This document shows positions 5,667 to 5,904 of a DNA stretch of 5,904 nucleotides, piece by piece (the first letter of the stretch is position 1; each line of letters opens with the position of its first letter). Origin of the DNA: Planctomycetota bacterium (GTDB taxonomy: Bacteria; Planctomycetota; Brocadiia; SM23-32); NCBI GenBank assembly GCA_030604585.1, contig JAUVVP010000154.1, positions 1 through 5,904 of the forward strand. Reading direction: 5' to 3'. The position numbers were made by a program, and so were the translations under genes. Under the pieces are notes generated by a model. It did not search any database and was not told the DNA's origin. It saw only the letters and a program-made list of their open reading frames with translations.

Positions 5667-5695
5667 ATTGTAGTGGGCCGCGTCGGGATGCGCAA
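5667..5695 (-). promoter_or_regulatory. Sigma70-like promoter of the permease gene
   Basis: On the minus strand TTGCGC (5695-5690), a 17-bp spacer and TACAAT (5672-5667) point at the permease. Transcription would start near 5660, leaving about 30-40 nt of leader before either candidate ATG. The -10 sequence and spacing are identical to those of the metallophosphoesterase promoter, which strengthens both calls. Confidence 0.5.
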
Positions 5696-5732
5696 TACTC
5701 CGGAGGCCCATCGGTCGCGGCGGCCTCTCAGA

Positions 5733-5762
5733 TTGACAGGCCCGTCGGCGGCCGGTTATCTT
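5733..5762 (+). promoter_or_regulatory. Rightward sigma70-like promoter
   Basis: A perfect TTGACA (5733-5738) is followed by 18 bp and TATCTT (5757-5762). The -35 context TTGACAGG is the same as in the promoter at 1826. It is divergent from the permease promoter and would transcribe toward the right edge, with a start near 5769. Confidence 0.45.
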
Positions 5763-5883
5763 AGCGGCTGAGAGTTCGTTGAGAAAGCAACGCCGCACCG
5801 GGTGCCGCGTCCGGGCCACAACTGCAAGTGCGCGCCCGCCGGCGGTTCAAGCGTGGTCTGAAAGCGCCTCGGAGCACCCGAAC

Positions 5884-5904
5884 GTGACAGCCACGGCTTC
5901 CGCA
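5884..5904 (+). CDS. Possible start of a rightward gene cut by the window edge
   Basis: GTG at 5884 opens a frame of seven codons (MTATASA) that is still open at the edge. GGAG at 5871-5874 lies 9 nt upstream, a workable ribosome-binding site, and the promoter at 5733-5762 would provide a leader of about 115 nt. Too little is visible to identify a product, and the true start may lie beyond the window. Confidence 0.25.

Noticed and set aside
4346..5695. 449-codon second minus-strand frame
   Set aside because: A frame-shifted reading of the permease gene itself, with no hydrophobic segments where a transporter would need them.

Overview
This is a GC-rich bacterial window holding four well-supported protein genes: one cut by the left edge, and possibly a fifth gene starting at the right edge. 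The best guess for the source is a Planctomycetota-type lineage, often seen as metagenome-assembled genomes. That guess rests on the AroD-AroE fusion, the amino-acid permease with a C-terminal PTS EIIA-like domain, and the palindromic 'GGGCGTCTCGCCC' and 'CTCGTT' intergenic repeats. It is an inference from recalled patterns; no rRNA or single-copy marker is present to confirm it.

Layout. Positions 1-986 (+) are the 3' part of a shikimate-pathway gene encoding the end of a type I 3-dehydroquinate dehydratase fused to a complete shikimate dehydrogenase. Only 8 bp away and convergent, 995-1717 (-) encodes a calcineurin-like metallophosphoesterase with every metal-ligand motif intact; its start is a GTG with a good ribosome-binding site, not the longer ATG frame. 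Positions 1718-1908 are a divergent promoter region. Positions 1909-3096 (+) encode a membrane-anchored family-2 glycosyltransferase-like protein in which both usual catalytic acidic motifs appear to be replaced. Positions 3097-3744 are about 650 bp with no convincing gene but many hairpins, palindromes and interspersed repeats, lying between two convergent genes. Positions 3745-5631 (-) encode a 12-TM APC-superfamily permease fused to a cytoplasmic EIIA-type domain with the phospho-accepting histidine position conserved. Positions 5632-5904 hold a promoter for the permease, an oppositely directed sigma70-like promoter, and a possible GTG start running off the right edge.

The genes do not form an operon. 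Directions alternate (+, -, +, -), and sigma70-like promoters can be proposed for the last three. They look like independently transcribed housekeeping or accessory genes: aromatic amino-acid biosynthesis, phosphoesterase, envelope glycan or lipid glycosylation, and amino-acid transport. No mobile element, CRISPR array, tRNA or rRNA is visible, and I see no multi-gene novel system. The points most worth a second look are the motif-degenerate glycosyltransferase, the permease-EIIA fusion, and the nested foldback repeats at 3554-3700.
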